From contig WTXG01000297.1 in NCBI GenBank assembly GCA_022496185.1, forward strand, positions 1-41,928: DNA of 41,928 nt. The letters are read 5' to 3'. Both the position numbers and the translations under genes were made by a program. Of this stretch, positions 1 to 9,763 are shown piece after piece. The notes beneath the pieces were generated by a model. That model did not search any database. It saw only the letters and a program-made list of their open reading frames with translations, and was not told the origin of the DNA. Within the stretch, counting starts at the first letter, position 1. Each line of letters starts with the position of its first letter. The stretch is from Multifurca ochricompacta. Lineage: Eukaryota > Basidiomycota > Agaricomycetes > Russulales > Russulaceae.

Positions 1-1
1 C

Positions 2-379
2 GCGGGGGAAACCTGCTGGCGCTGTGATAGCAAGTATCACATCAGTTGGAACTGCCCTCTCAACCGCAAGTGGTGCCAACACTGTCACAGCAATCTTCAC
101 TGGAGTCGGCATTGTATCTTTCGACGTGTAGGGGTGACCCCAACAATCAACAATCCGTCAGGCTGGTGTGGCAAGTGCCTTCATCATAATGCCGGGCATA
201 AAGAAATCGACTGCCCCGTCTACGACCTGTGCCGCGCTTGTGGCCAGCGCGGCCCGTACGGCTTCCTTCGCACCCATGCATGTCCGCAGGAAATGGAGAC
301 GTACCGGATGGACGATTGTAATGTAGCCGATGAATACCTAGAACTGGTGCAGGATGATGATGGTACGAGTCGTTTCTAG
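2..379 (+). CDS. C-terminal part of gypsy accessory ORF3 (tandem zinc-knuckle protein)
   Basis: The reading frame is open from the window edge and ends at TAG 377-379, 31 bases before an LTR, so this is the 3' end of a gypsy element lying mostly outside the window (gypsy-L). The 125 residues contain two CX2CX4HX4C zinc knuckles, then a CX2CX6HX4C and a CX2CX11HXC variant, and an acidic tail. They match the end of the 412-residue ORF3 of gypsy-2 (28444-29682) along nearly the whole length, with all cysteine and histidine ligands kept and mostly scattered substitutions elsewhere. This suggests purifying selection on a translated protein. Nucleic-acid binding is inferred from the knuckles. No enzymatic motif is seen. 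Confidence 0.8.
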   Translation, partial: AGETCWRCDSKYHISWNCPLNRKWCQHCHSNLHWSRHCIFRRVGVTPTINNPSGWCGKCLHHNAGHKEIDCPVYDLCRACGQRGPYGFLRTHACPQEMETYRMDDCNVADEYLELVQDDDGTSRF

Positions 380-396
380 CCGGGTCTGCTAGAACC

Positions 397-410
397 AGAA
401 GAGGGGGTGA
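397..410 (+). promoter_or_regulatory. Polypurine tract of gypsy-L
   Basis: AGAAGAGGGGGTGA lies directly against the LTR start (TGTTACG at 411). This is the expected position of the plus-strand DNA primer of an LTR retrotransposon. The same purine tract stands beside the 3' LTR of gypsy-2 (28413-28426, other strand). Confidence 0.75.
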
Positions 411-987
411 TGTTACGAACCCCATCGCTGCCCGTGTTCTTTTTCCTACCTAACGACGACGCTTCCCTGCCACCCACTCTCCACTACCAGATTACGTCTC
501 CATCGTGGGACCCGTCACATGCTCTTTGCCCATCCCCGTGATCTGCTTGTTTACGTATCTTTGGCAGCCCTTATCTTTGCTTATCACTTATCTTCTTATC
601 ATACGATCGGACATTTACTTAATTCCCTATCAGTAGAAGCCAGGCTCTACGCCCTCCGCTTCCGGTTATTTGGGCCCACTTGACTCCGTGACTCTTATCA
701 ATAGACGCTCACCCCTTTACGTATATAAGTCAGCTGTAGTTACACTGTAGAGCTCAGACTCGACTTATTGAATACATCGGTGCTTGTCTTCTGGACTTCC
801 CTTTGAAAGCCTTGACTCGATCATCTCAGTACTTCTGGTACTTTCCGCTCAACAGTGTCTTAGAGTACAGCCTCTTCGACTCTGACTCCTCCCACTCGAA
901 CTCCAAGGGATCTTATTGATTCCTTATCTGATTACGAACGAACGCTGTCACACAAGTCGTGTGGAACGTCCCGCACCAGGCGTAACA
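411..987 (+). mobile_element. 3' LTR of gypsy-L (LTR family B)
   Basis: The 577-bp LTR runs from TGTTACGAAC to GGCGTAACA. It has a TATATAAG box at 723-730 and, about 33 bases further, AGACTCGACTT at 756-766, the segment complementary to the primer-binding site of this family. The right flank TTACA is probably the TSD, because the flanking DNA is itself an LTR of the same family in which TTACA is expected at this point. The left TSD copy lies outside the window. Confidence 0.88.
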
Positions 988-1511
988 TTACATTTCTTGA
1001 TCACGTCCCCTTCCTGGGACCTGTCACATGCCCTACTCCCCTCCCTGTGATCGGCTTTGTCTTTGTTTATGTCGCTTTGCTCATGATTGACTTCTTATCC
1101 GTTATCTTCTATCCCTTATCTTTACAACCGGACACTTACTTAATTCCCTATCAGAAGCCAGGCTTTACGCCCTCTGCTTTCATATATTCGGGCCCACATG
1201 ACTCTGCGTTATCTTATCTTTAGACGCTCATTCGATTACGTATATAAGTCCACTGTAACTACATTGTAGACCTCAGACTTGACTTATTGAATACATCGGT
1301 GCTTGTCTTCTGGACTCCCCTTTGGAACACTTTGACTTGATCATCTCACCAAGTACTTCTGGTACTTTCTGCTCAACATTGTCTTAGAGTACAGCCTCTT
1401 AGACTTTGACTCTTCCATATTGCACTCCAAGGAGCCCTATTGGCCCCTTACCTGATAACGAATGAACGCTGTCACACAAGTCGTGTGGAACATCCCACAC
1501 CAGACGTAACA
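988..1511 (+). mobile_element. Right portion of an LTR-B copy interrupted by gypsy-L
   Basis: This is collinear with the LTR at 411-987 from about base 90 to the end, including a TATA box near 1241 and AGACTTGACTT, and ends in GACGTAACA. Its left portion must lie beyond the left window edge because gypsy-L is inserted in it. It in turn sits in the integrase gene of copia-A: the copia reading frame resumes at 1512 with TTCAT, the predicted TSD. Confidence 0.82.
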
Positions 1512-1702
1512 TTCATAGATGACTTTAGCTGCAGTGCTATAGTTGTTCCAATGAAGGCAAAACACTACTTCAAATCAGTCTTTGCAAATGTTAAGGCATT
1601 CCTAGAAAACAAAACAAACAATAAAATAAAGACCTTACACACAGACCGTGGTGGCAAATATGTTAATAATGAGCTGAAGTCCTTGCTAAGTGAGGCTGGC
1701 AT
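1512..1702 (+). pseudogene. copia-A integrase, central segment
   Basis: Translation gives the integrase core of a Ty1/copia polyprotein, from FIDDF to the second catalytic aspartate in TDRGG (about residue 50). It is closely similar to copia-B (translated from around 40200-40020 on the other strand). The 5' part of copia-A (LTR, gag, protease, first catalytic Asp) must lie left of the window. The segment stops at a hAT MITE inserted after base 1702. Joining 1702 to 3246 keeps the frame, so the gene was intact here when the MITE landed. As it stands the gene cannot be expressed whole. Confidence 0.88.
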
Positions 1703-2149
1703 TAGGGCCTAGCACGAGTGCACTCGTGAGTTACCCGGATCCGAACTCGTGGGTATTTAGATTAGATAATCCCATACCCGGATCCGCATGAGTATGTTCC
1801 CACGGATCACCCGGAGCCGCGAGTCCTATACTCGCACAGATCCGAGTACTCGTGGGTATACTCGTAGGTTTACTTATAAGGTTTGAGGCAGCCAGAGATC
1901 TTCATCTTGCATACACAGAAAGAATATATATATTACTACAATCCCACGACGTTTCAAGTCAGATCATGCATCCGATCCAAAATAAAACAAGAATCAGTTA
2001 CAATATCTATAGAAATGCGAAAAAACGCGAAAAAACGCGAAGTGTGGGGCGCGCCGATCGGACCGTGCATTGCCTTCCTATCTAGGAAGGTAGGCTTAAG
2101 AATGCACGCATCGGCACGCGTCGGTACAGAGATGCCGGGATCACGCCTA

Positions 2150-2880
2150 ATTGATAAGATCAAAGACGCGTTCACAATTAATTAGATACTTAGGATATAC
2201 ATCTAAGTGATAAGATCAAAAATGTGTTCACAATTAATTAGATACTTGGGATGTACATCTAAGTGATAAGATCAAAAACGCGTTCACAATTAATTAGATA
2301 CTTGGGATGTACATCTAAGTGATAAGATCAAAAACGCGTTCACAATTAATTGGATACTTAGAATGTACATCTAAGTGATAAGATCAAAAATGTGTTCACA
2401 ATTAATTAGATACTTGGGATGTACATCTAAGTGATAAGATCAAAAACGCGTTCACAATTAATTAGATACTTGGGATGTACATCTAAGTGATAAGATCAAA
2501 AACGCGTTCACAATTAATTGGATACTTAGAATGTACATCTAAGTGATAAGATCAAAAATGCGTTCACAATTAATTAGATACTTGGGATGTACATCTAAGT
2601 GATAAGATCAAAAACGCGTTCACAATTAATTGGATACTTAGGATGTACATCTAAGTGATAAGATCAAAAATGTGTTCACAATTAATTAGATACTTGGGAT
2701 GTACATCTGAGTGATAAGATCAAAAATGCGTTCACAACTACTTAGATACTTGGGATGTACATCTAAGTGATAAGATCAAAAATGCGTTCACAATTAATTA
2801 GATACTAAAGATATACATCTAAGATAATACAAGTGATAAGATCAAAACGCGTTCACAATTAATTAGATACAAGTGATAAA
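2150..2880. repeat. 56-bp tandem repeat array, about 13 copies
   Basis: A unit containing GTGATAAGATCAAAAACGCG, then a TTCACAATTAATTAGATAC stretch and TTGGGATGTACATCTAA recurs with an exact 56-base period (GATAAGAT at 2153, 2209, 2265 and so on). Copies differ by a few bases, many of them CG/TG changes in the AACGCG part. The last two copies are shortened. A diverged single copy occurs in reverse orientation in the hAT element near 21140-21175. Confidence 0.9.
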
Positions 2881-2931
2881 ATCAATTCTGCATAACCCTA
2901 TATATAATATATTGTGTGTCTTTACTAGTGA

Positions 2932-3008
2932 GGCTGGGTGGCTTAGTGGTTAGAGCACCTCACCGAGCTTGTTCCCAGAGGTCTTAGGTTCAATCCATGT
3001 TTCAGCCA
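2932..3008 (+). pseudogene. tRNA-related sequence (tRNA pseudogene or SINE head)
   Basis: An A-box-like TGGCTTAGTGG (2939-2949) and a B-box-like GGTTCAATCC lie at tRNA spacing. GGCTGGG (2932-2938) can pair with TTCAGCC (3001-3007) using two G-U pairs, and GCTT/GAGC forms a D stem. The anticodon arm (CCTC/GAGG with an oversized loop) and the T stem are poor, so a working tRNA is unlikely. It sits inside the hAT MITE just after the tandem array. Confidence 0.55.
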
Positions 3009-3245
3009 TTTCTGTTCTAGGTTGAGAAGCCTATTAAAAAAATAATTTTATATAATAATATTCCCACGAGTATTCCGCGAGTACCCGTGCGGGTACCCGG
3101 GGTGCCAAAATCAATACCCGGATCCGCATGAGTATTTTCCCACGGATCACCCGGATCCGCGAGTATCAATACCCGCGAGTTTTCCCACGGCTCTACTCAA
3201 AAAACTCGCGAGTTACCCGGACTCGTGCTATGCCCTAGCTGGCAT

Positions 3246-3925
3246 AGAGCATAAACTTACGATGCCATATTTTCCACAACAGAATGGAAGAGCTGAAAGG
3301 TTCAATAGAACCATAATGGAGAAAGCCACTAGCATGCTTCATCATGCTGGGCTTTCTCTTGGCTTTTGGGAGTGCGCTGTTTCTACAGCATGTCACATAT
3401 ATAACAGAACTCCCATCTGTTCTAACAAGTGGAGGACACCGCTGGAGCTTCTGGTTGGAGATATACCAGATGTCTCTTATTTTAAAGTCTTCGTTTGTGA
3501 AGCATATTATCATGTTCTGGAAAACAAGCGGCAAAAATTGGATCCTAAAGCCAAAAAGGCCGTCTTTGTTGGGTATGAGCCGAATAGCAAAGGCTATATC
3601 TTATGGGATAGACATACCCAGTCCTTTGTTTTGTCCAGAGATGTGACATTTAATGAAGAGTCCTTCCCATCCCACTCTGTAGCGGACAACAGAGATAAAG
3701 GAAAGGAACAAGTTGTTCCAGTTGAAAGAGGGTCTGTCCAACCCTCACCAGCAATAGCCACAGTTCCTCAGGATCCTGAGTATAAGGATACCGAGGTTGA
3801 GGAACAGGAGGTAGTGGAGCCTCCTCAAATAAATCCTGAGCCTACCACACCTGATAATGAAGTAGACACACACACAGACACCATTTATCAGACACCATCA
3901 TCCCAAATAATGGAACCCTCCCAAC
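3246..3925 (+). pseudogene. copia-A integrase C-terminal part and linker to RT
   Basis: The copia-A polyprotein resumes in frame after the MITE. The segment has the third catalytic residue in NGRAER, the following conserved helices, and a proline- and glutamate-rich linker (PPQINPEPTTPDNE) that normally separates integrase from reverse transcriptase. It is collinear with copia-B on the other strand. It stops at an inserted solo LTR. Joining 3925 to 4433 restores the same reading frame with no stop codon. Confidence 0.88.
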
Positions 3926-4427
3926 TGTCAAACAGGCATGAGGCGCAGCATACTGACTGTGAGTTGTTAGCGGGTTAAGCTAGACAAAGAAAGTTACTTC
4001 AGAGGTTAGAAGAACTCTATATTACTATACTACTGACCTAGACAAAGAAAGTTCTATGTAAAGAACATTAGTCTAATAGTTAAGTAGATAGTATAGAAGG
4101 CACTTACACTTCAGAGGTTAGAAGAACTCTGAAGTGGAAGAGACGAAACAGACACCCTTATATACTCTTCAAGGGATGGTCTGTGCACTGGGAATAAGTC
4201 CACAAGTGCTGGACAAAGTCCAAACAATAAACAGAGGGAGAAAGGCCATTGGCCACTACAGAAATCACATGTTACATGGTGCATCAGTCAGCTACTGCGG
4301 AATGTGAGAAAGAAAGTAATAAAGATATAGTAAAAGTCCGAAACTCCGGTATCTAATCTAATCTACAAAGTAGCTAATCTAATCACCTGATGCCTGAAGC
4401 ATCACCGAACATCTTCTGTGTTCAACA
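3926..4427 (-). mobile_element. Solo LTR-A (family-I copia LTR)
   Basis: The 502-bp LTR is flanked by the 5-bp duplication CCAAC (3921-3925 and 4428-4432). On the minus strand it runs from TGTTGAACAC to CTGTTTGACA. It holds a TATATAAGG box and the conserved hairpin with arms 4103-4116 and 4127-4140. It interrupts copia-A, an element of its own family, as a solo LTR left by recombination. Confidence 0.93.
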
Positions 4428-4432
4428 CCAAC

Positions 4433-5971
4433 TCCCCACCAGAACTCGTGCCATTAGAAAGTCAACAAAAAAGACTAAAGGCAGACTTTCCCAACCAGTT
4501 TTTACTAGGGAAAGTCCATGCTCTGAACAACAGTCAGTGGCTATACAGGAAGATTTAGATCTTGATACTGTTATGCCAAGACAATCACGTCGTCTGAATC
4601 CTCACTTCTATAATGAGGATAATGCAGAGTTTGTGCAAGGTTCATCCAGACTTGGGACCATGGAGCTGCTAAATGCTGCTGGTGTCTCTTATAGAGACCC
4701 CCTGAGTTTTCAGGAGGCAATGCAGTCTGATAACGCCACTGAGTGGCTTGAGGCATGTCAATATGAGATAGATGCCTTAAAAAAGTTAAATGTGTGGCAC
4801 CTTGAGGAACTTCCTAAAGGAAGAAAGGCAGTCAAATCAAAATGGGTTTTTAAGCTGAAACCAGATGGACGGTTTCGTGCTAGGCTTGTGGCAAAAGGTT
4901 TCACTCAAATAGAAGGAGTGGACTTTGATGAAACATTCTCCCCAGTTGCCAGATTTGAATCACTTCGTTTATTACTAGCGTTAGCTATGCTAGAAGATTG
5001 GGAAATCCACCAGATGGATGTCAAATCGGCATTCCTTCATGGCGATCTGGATGAGGAGATTTATATGGAGCAACCTGTTGGTTTCGTCATTGCTGGACAA
5101 GAGTCCAAAGTTTGTAGGCTACAAAAAGCACTATATGGCCTCAAACAAGCCTCCCAGGCATGGAACCTTCAATTTCATGCAGTTCTTAATGAACTAGGCT
5201 TCACCCGGATGTACTCTGATGCAGGAGTATATGTGTATCATCACCATGGGGGGGATGATTCACTTTTCGTCATTCTTTATGTTGATGACATCACTATACT
5301 TGGATCTTCAAAAGATAAGATAACATGGCTGAAGGAATCTCTATCTAGCCGATATGAGATGACTGACTTGGGAGAAATCCAGTCATATCTCGGTGTTAAC
5401 ATCACCAGAGATCGTCCTAACAAGACACTGGAAATTGATCAAGCAGCTTATGTCTTGTCTATTCTTGAGAAGTTTGGGATGAGGGATTCCAATCCAGTAT
5501 ACACTCCCCTACCAACTGGCGCGGATGCACATCTGGTCAAGTTTGAAGGCCAGGCATCTACTTCAGAAATAAAGAAGTACCAACAGCTAATGGGATCACT
5601 ACTATGGGTGCAAATTGGAAGCAGACCCGACATTAGCTTTGCTGTTGCGTGCCTTAGTCAATACGCTTCCAATCCTTCACAACATCATCTGCGCCTAGCA
5701 AAGTATGTTCTAAAGTACCTTAATGCTACTATGAACTACAGGGTGCGATATTCTGGAGGGAATAAAGAGAATGGCCTTCATGGCTTTGCAGATTCCTCAT
5801 GGGGAGATCAAGAGGACTGCCACTCTACTTCAGGCTACGTCTTTAAACTTGCAAATGGAGCCATATCCTGGTGCTCTAGAAAGCAAAAGACTGTAGCACA
5901 GTCCACCACAGAAGCTGAATACATGAGCCTAGCTGAGGCTTCCAATCAGGCTGCATGGTATAGGACGTTTA
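4433..5971 (+). pseudogene. copia-A reverse transcriptase and most of RNase H
   Basis: This is an uninterrupted frame of about 510 codons. The copia RT is complete: SKWVFKLKPDG, RLVAKGFTQ, QMDVKSAFLHG, ALYGLKQAS and the catalytic YVDDITILG (near 5279-5305). The connection domain leads to RNase H with HGFADSSWGDQEDC and STTEAEY. RT and RNase H convert the element RNA to DNA in virus-like particles. The segment ends at a solo LTR in the RNase H part. Joining 5971 to 6482 continues the frame (RTF then MEELGYE). There are no stops or frameshifts, so the element was probably coding-competent until the insertions. Confidence 0.92.
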
Positions 5972-6476
5972 TGTTGAACATAGGAGATGTTCGGTGATGC
6001 TTCAGGCATCAGGTGATTAGATTAGCTACTTTGTAGATTAGATTAGATACCGGAGTCTCGGACTTTTTACATTATCATTATTACTTTCTTTCTCACATTC
6101 CGCAGTAGCTGACTGATACACCATGTAACATGTGATTCCTGTAATGGCCAATGGCCTTTCTCCCTCTGTTTGTTGTTTGGACTTTGTCTGGCACTTGTGG
6201 ACTTATTCCCAGTGCACAGACCATCCCTTGGAAATGTATATAAGGGTGTCTGTTTCGTCTCTTACACTTCAGAGTTTCTTCTACCTCTGAAGTGTAAGTC
6301 GTCCTCTCTACTATCATCACTACCTTGAGACTAACTCTGTATATAGAACTTGTCTTCGTCTAGGTGTGTAGTATAGTGTAATAGAGTTTCTTCTACCTCT
6401 GAAGTAACTTGTCTTCATCTAGCCTTACCTGCTAACTTTCTACAGTCAGTATGCTGCGCCTCATGCCTGTTTCACA
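5972..6476 (+). mobile_element. Solo LTR-A inserted in copia-A RNase H
   Basis: The 505-bp LTR (TGTTGAACATAG to CTGTTTCACA) is flanked by the duplication GTTTA (5967-5971 and 6477-6481). TATATAAGG starts near 6238. The perfect 14-bp hairpin lies at 6261-6298, and a second copy of the 3' arm lies near 6396. It shares family and sequence with the LTRs at 3926, 26170 and 36170. Confidence 0.93.
6261..6298 (+). promoter_or_regulatory. 14-bp hairpin at the predicted 5' end of copia LTR RNA
   Basis: CTTACACTTCAGAG (6261-6274) and CTCTGAAGTGTAAG (6285-6298) are perfect inverted repeats around a 10-nt loop, about 23 bases after TATATAAG. The structure recurs in every LTR of this family in the window (4103, 7233, 16419, 22596, 26457 and 36346). 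Confidence 0.75.
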
Positions 6477-6481
6477 GTTTA

Positions 6482-6744
6482 TGGAGGAATTGGGATATGA
6501 AGTTTCTTCACCCATACAACTCCATTGTGACAATAAGGGTGCTGTAGACTTGGCGTTAAACCCTGTCACAGGAAGGCGGTCAAAACATATACCAATAAAG
6601 TACCATGCAATCAGGGAGTATGTTGAATCGCATCTAATTGAATTAGTGCGAACTCCCACTGGTGAAATGCTGGCAGATGGCTTCACAAAGTCTCTACCAA
6701 GAGCGTCACATGAAAACATGGTTACTAAACTTGGACTTATATGA
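6482..6744 (+). pseudogene. copia-A RNase H C-terminus
   Basis: The final part of the copia-A polyprotein contains HCDNKGAVDLALNP, KHIPIKYHAIRE and MLADGFTKSLP, typical of the copia RNase H C-terminus, and ends in a normal TGA at 6742-6744. It is nearly identical to the end of copia-B (36926-37200 on the other strand). An LTR upstream separates it from the rest of RNase H. Confidence 0.88.
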
Positions 6745-6950
6745 GCATGTTGTTGACCTCGAATGTGACACAAGAAGTGTCCATATTATTGACCTCGAGA
6801 GTGATGCAAGAGGTGTGTGACTGAACGCGTTTCAGCTTGCATAACACACTTCAGATCACTCCTCTCCTCTCAATGTCTCACTCTCATGCCTCTTAACTGG
6901 TGATATGCTCATTCAACTCATTTTGACCTGATGCCTTAATCATGGAGGGA
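6745..6950 (+). other. copia-A 3' untranslated region with polypurine tract
   Basis: A non-coding 206-base stretch between the polyprotein stop and the 3' LTR. It ends in ATGGAGGGA (6942-6950), which directly abuts the LTR as a polypurine tract should. The matching tract in copia-B is at 36673-36681 on the other strand. No other signal was recognised. Confidence 0.7.
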
Positions 6951-7445
6951 TGTTGACATGGCATGTGTCTTGAGGTGCTTCAGGCATCTAGGTTAGGGTC
7001 TAAGCTGTGCAAGATTAGATTAGATATTGATTCGGAGTTTCGGACTTTTTACCATATCATTATTACTTTCTTTCTCGTGATGCGCAGCAGCTGACTGATG
7101 TACCTTAGTAATCCTGTGTAGCATGTGATATCTTACCGGCCAATGGCCTTAGTCCCTCAGTAGTACATTCTAGCGTATTCCATTGCGCACAGACCATCCC
7201 TTGAGTAGTATATAAGGGTGTCTGTTTCGTCTCTTACACTTCAGAGTTTCCTTCACCTCTGAAGTGTAAGTCCCAGTCTCTCTACTTACTACCTTACCTA
7301 TAACTAACTGTCTCTTGTAGATAACTTGTCTCTAGGTGTGTAGTATAGTAATATAGAGTTTCCTTCACCTCTGAAGTATAACTTGTCTCTAGCCTTACAC
7401 ACTAACTAACAGTCAGTATCACTGCACGCACATGCCTGTTCTTCA
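6951..7445 (+). mobile_element. 3' LTR of copia-A
   Basis: The 495-bp LTR (TGTTGACATGG to CCTGTTCTTCA) stands directly after the polypurine tract. It is a diverged member of the LTR-A/LTR-C group, with GATGCTTCAGGCATC-like bases near the start, a TATATAAGG box near 7210 and the conserved hairpin at 7233-7270. The right flank AGTGC (7446-7450) is the predicted TSD; its partner must lie at the 5' LTR left of the window. The host is gypsy-1 reverse transcriptase. Confidence 0.85.
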
Positions 7446-7588
7446 AGTGCCTCCTTTTCTGGTTGAGACAGTGGGTAGATTTTACAGTCAACTGATTGTG
7501 GAGTGCCTGGAACGAAGTCAATCGCGTGATCCCAAGGTTGAGAGGGAGGGAAATGTTGCGATTCCTCCTCCGAAAAGACCCTCCAATG

Positions 7589-8235
7589 TCAATGATATTC
7601 TGTGGGGACTACTTCTTCAAATGTCTTTTCTGGGTTTTTCTGTGCCTCTGCCTGGGCCAATTCTGATGCCTTTGTAATGTAGCAATATACCTGATCCATG
7701 GGTTCCACATCACTCCAGGTGACGGCCAACCCCATGACGATAGCATGGGTGAGAGGGTGCCACGCAGTGTAGTCATATCCCAAGGATGTAATAAGAACTG
7801 GGTAGAAATCTTTGTCCATCGTTGCTTCTGCCCAGTTGATTTTGGGCTTGAATGCTGCCAACCATGGGTACTCCAAAACCATGTCTTTGTCTCCTAAATC
7901 TGTAATGAGGAAACAGAGTTGTTTGGTTCGTTCCCCAACCTGCACTTCTAAATCACAGCAATGTGTGATCTTCCCGGCTTTGTTAGCCATCCCATCTATG
8001 TTCCAAATGTTTTTCTCCTGGGGAAGTAGCTGTGTCCCCAGTCCCAATGCTCTTTGGAGCCTTTGACTGATGAAGTTATCCATTGCTCCAGAGTTGATCA
8101 ATATCCGTCTGTCGGCTGTCTTCTGTTTGGTTTCAAAGTGTACTGGTATTTTTAAAGACTTAAAACGACTAGTGTACACAGAAGTTACATGAAGTGCTCT
8201 TGCCCAGGCTGATGGGGTTGAGCTGATCAAAAATC
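7589..8235 (-). pseudogene. gypsy-1 protease region, broken
   Basis: This aligns with gypsy-2 protease (32806-33198) and its downstream linker. The aspartic protease motif DSGAT of gypsy-2 is NSGAM here (ILINSGAMDNF), so the catalytic Asp is lost. The flap side is kept (EYPWLAAF). The frame is ended by TGA at 7589-7591, where gypsy-2 has CGA in the same alignment column. It is entered by a -1 shift from the nucleocapsid frame at 8230-8236. Sequence from 7588 to 7446 still aligns with the linker but needs another frameshift. Confidence 0.8.
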
Positions 8236-8637
8236 CTTTTGGCCAAAGGCCTTATCAACGAGGAGGGCTCGTACTGCCTCATCCTCATTCATCATATGTT
8301 CCCAGATTGCTGCTGCTTTCTGTTCTTTGGTTTTTGGAGTGGTTACTGGATTCTCCTTGACTGGGGTAGGCAGATTCTGCACAGGTGGTGTCATGGTAGT
8401 AGTGGCCACTGTTGCTTCAGCAGCATGAACTGTTTTCTTTGGGCAGAATTGCGACATATGCCCTTGTGCTCGGCAGTGGAAGCAGCGCCCTTCTTTCATG
8501 AGGTTTCTTTTTTCATCATCAGTGAGGGCTGCATGGGCTTTGGTGTGATCTGCTGATGTATCCATGGCATTGGGGTCTCGAGGGGTGGTAGGTTTTACCC
8601 CGAATGCTGCTTTCCACTGATTGTGGGTTTTGCCTTT
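8227..8637 (-). pseudogene. gypsy-1 nucleocapsid zinc knuckle
   Basis: The frame encodes KTHNQWKAAFGVKPTTPRDPNA, a basic stretch, and one CCHC knuckle, CFHCRAQGHMSQFC (CX2CX4HX4C), that binds genomic RNA in gypsy Gag proteins. It lies -1 to the upstream capsid frame (switch at 8634-8640) and +1 to the protease frame. Gypsy-2 has the same arrangement at 33192-33582. It ends in TGA at 8227-8229. Confidence 0.75.
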
Positions 8638-9754
8638 TTTGTATCCACTCCAAAGCGTGTTTGGAAGTCTAGGAAATCCTGCTGCTGTGTTCTGGCAGCG
8701 CTCGTCCACTGGCTCCACGACTCGGGGTGATGGAATTGGATGATGTTTTTCACCAGGGGGTTGGGCAACCCCTGGGAGAAGAGGTCAAGTGTTGCCTCTT
8801 CATTCACATCATACCCCGCTCTCTTAGCCAGGTTGCAGAATCTGGCTACATAGCCATCTAGGTCCCCTCTCTCCATTTTAAGGGACTTCAATTCTCTGGC
8901 AGCCTTCTGCTTGGCCTGCCTGTCCATGAAGGCATCTTTAAATCTTTGCACCACTATATCCCACAGATCCTCATCTGTGGTTCTGGTTCCGGCTGTAACC
9001 CTATTGTTCAGCCATTCAATCTGCTCCATTGTCCAATCATTGACAGAGTCTCCTCTGATAAGTGAGAGGAAGAGGTTGGTTTGTTGGAAGGGGTTTACGA
9101 TCTGCAGGACGTCGTGATTGAAATTTTTGAACGTCTCAAATTCAAGCATGAACTTTTTGCTCTGAGATTGGTCGCCGGTGAATGTAGTCAGCAGGACTCC
9201 CATAAGGTGCCCTGATGGGGGGGAAGGTTCGGAGTGGGGACAACTGGAGCGGGGTTGGGTAACTGTGCAGTGATGGTCAACATAACTGGGTGGCTAATGG
9301 TCGGGGTGTTGGATGTTTGTTGTGTAATCTGGGGAGAGTCCAAAGCAGGTGTTCTGAACATGGTACTCTCAGGTGCAACTGTCAGAGCCATAAAACTGGT
9401 GGCTATGAACTGTGTGTCTTTGCTACCTTCTTCGATATATTCTTTGATTTCTGAATCTGTGACGATGGCTGGAGGATTCTCTCTCCAAGGTCCTAAGCTG
9501 TACTCTGGTGGGGCAGGTCCTGTAGTGACCCAGGAATGATGGCTTCTAGAGTAATGGATATGGTACCAGACCTGTTTCTGTTCGTTGTATTCAACTGGCT
9601 GATACTGGTTGTCGTGATAGATGTAGTATCCAAACTTGGTCTCGAAATCTTTCCAGATGGCAGAACCAAGGACTTGTTGTGAAAGATTATCCTCGTCTTG
9701 TCAGTCAATGAGTTCTTCATTGTGCAAGGTCTGGCTTCGACTAGATGAAGCCAC
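8595..9754 (-). pseudogene. gypsy-1 gag (N-terminal domain and capsid)
   Basis: In element orientation it opens at a GTG (9754-9752) just after the primer-binding site. It runs through a conserved N-terminal domain (SQQVLGSAIWKDFETKFGYY, HSWVTTGPAPPEYSLG), a proline-rich stretch, and a retrotransposon gag capsid domain (FTGDQSQSKKFMLEFETFKN, WTMEQIEWLN, GLPNPLVKNI). Two lesions are seen. TGA at 9701-9703 lies where gypsy-2 has an Arg codon, and one base is missing from the C run read at 9217-9223. No in-frame ATG precedes the first 140 or so conserved residues, as in gypsy-2. Confidence 0.8.
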
Positions 9755-9763
9755 AGTGGGAGG

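Larger units (their letters stand above)
1703..3237. mobile_element. Non-autonomous hAT element (MITE-like) with internal tandem repeats
   Basis: The 1535-bp insertion is flanked by a perfect 8-bp duplication GCTGGCAT (1695-1702 and 3238-3245). Its ends form a 17-bp terminal inverted repeat with one mismatch: TAGGGCCTAGCACGAGT on the left, and TAGGGCATAGCACGAGT on the reverse strand of the right end. An 8-bp TSD with TAGGG termini is typical of hAT. Both subterminal zones (about 1720-1875 and 3060-3225) carry scattered copies of ACCCGGATCCGCGAGT-like motifs, the usual place for transposase binding. There is no transposase frame. The interior holds a 56-bp tandem array and a tRNA-related sequence. 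It interrupts copia-A integrase. Confidence 0.9.

Noticed and set aside
147..425. Antisense open frame over ORF3 end
   Set aside because: It overlaps the conserved zinc-knuckle frame and reads into the LTR; its translation has no recognisable motif. The same antisense frame at gypsy-2 is explained by the conserved sense protein.
2150..2880. CRISPR array
   Set aside because: The 56-base units are contiguous and nearly identical over their whole length, with no unique spacers, and lie inside a eukaryotic hAT MITE.
2932..3008. Functional tRNA gene
   Set aside because: The anticodon stem and T stem do not form, and no standard 7-base anticodon loop can be placed.
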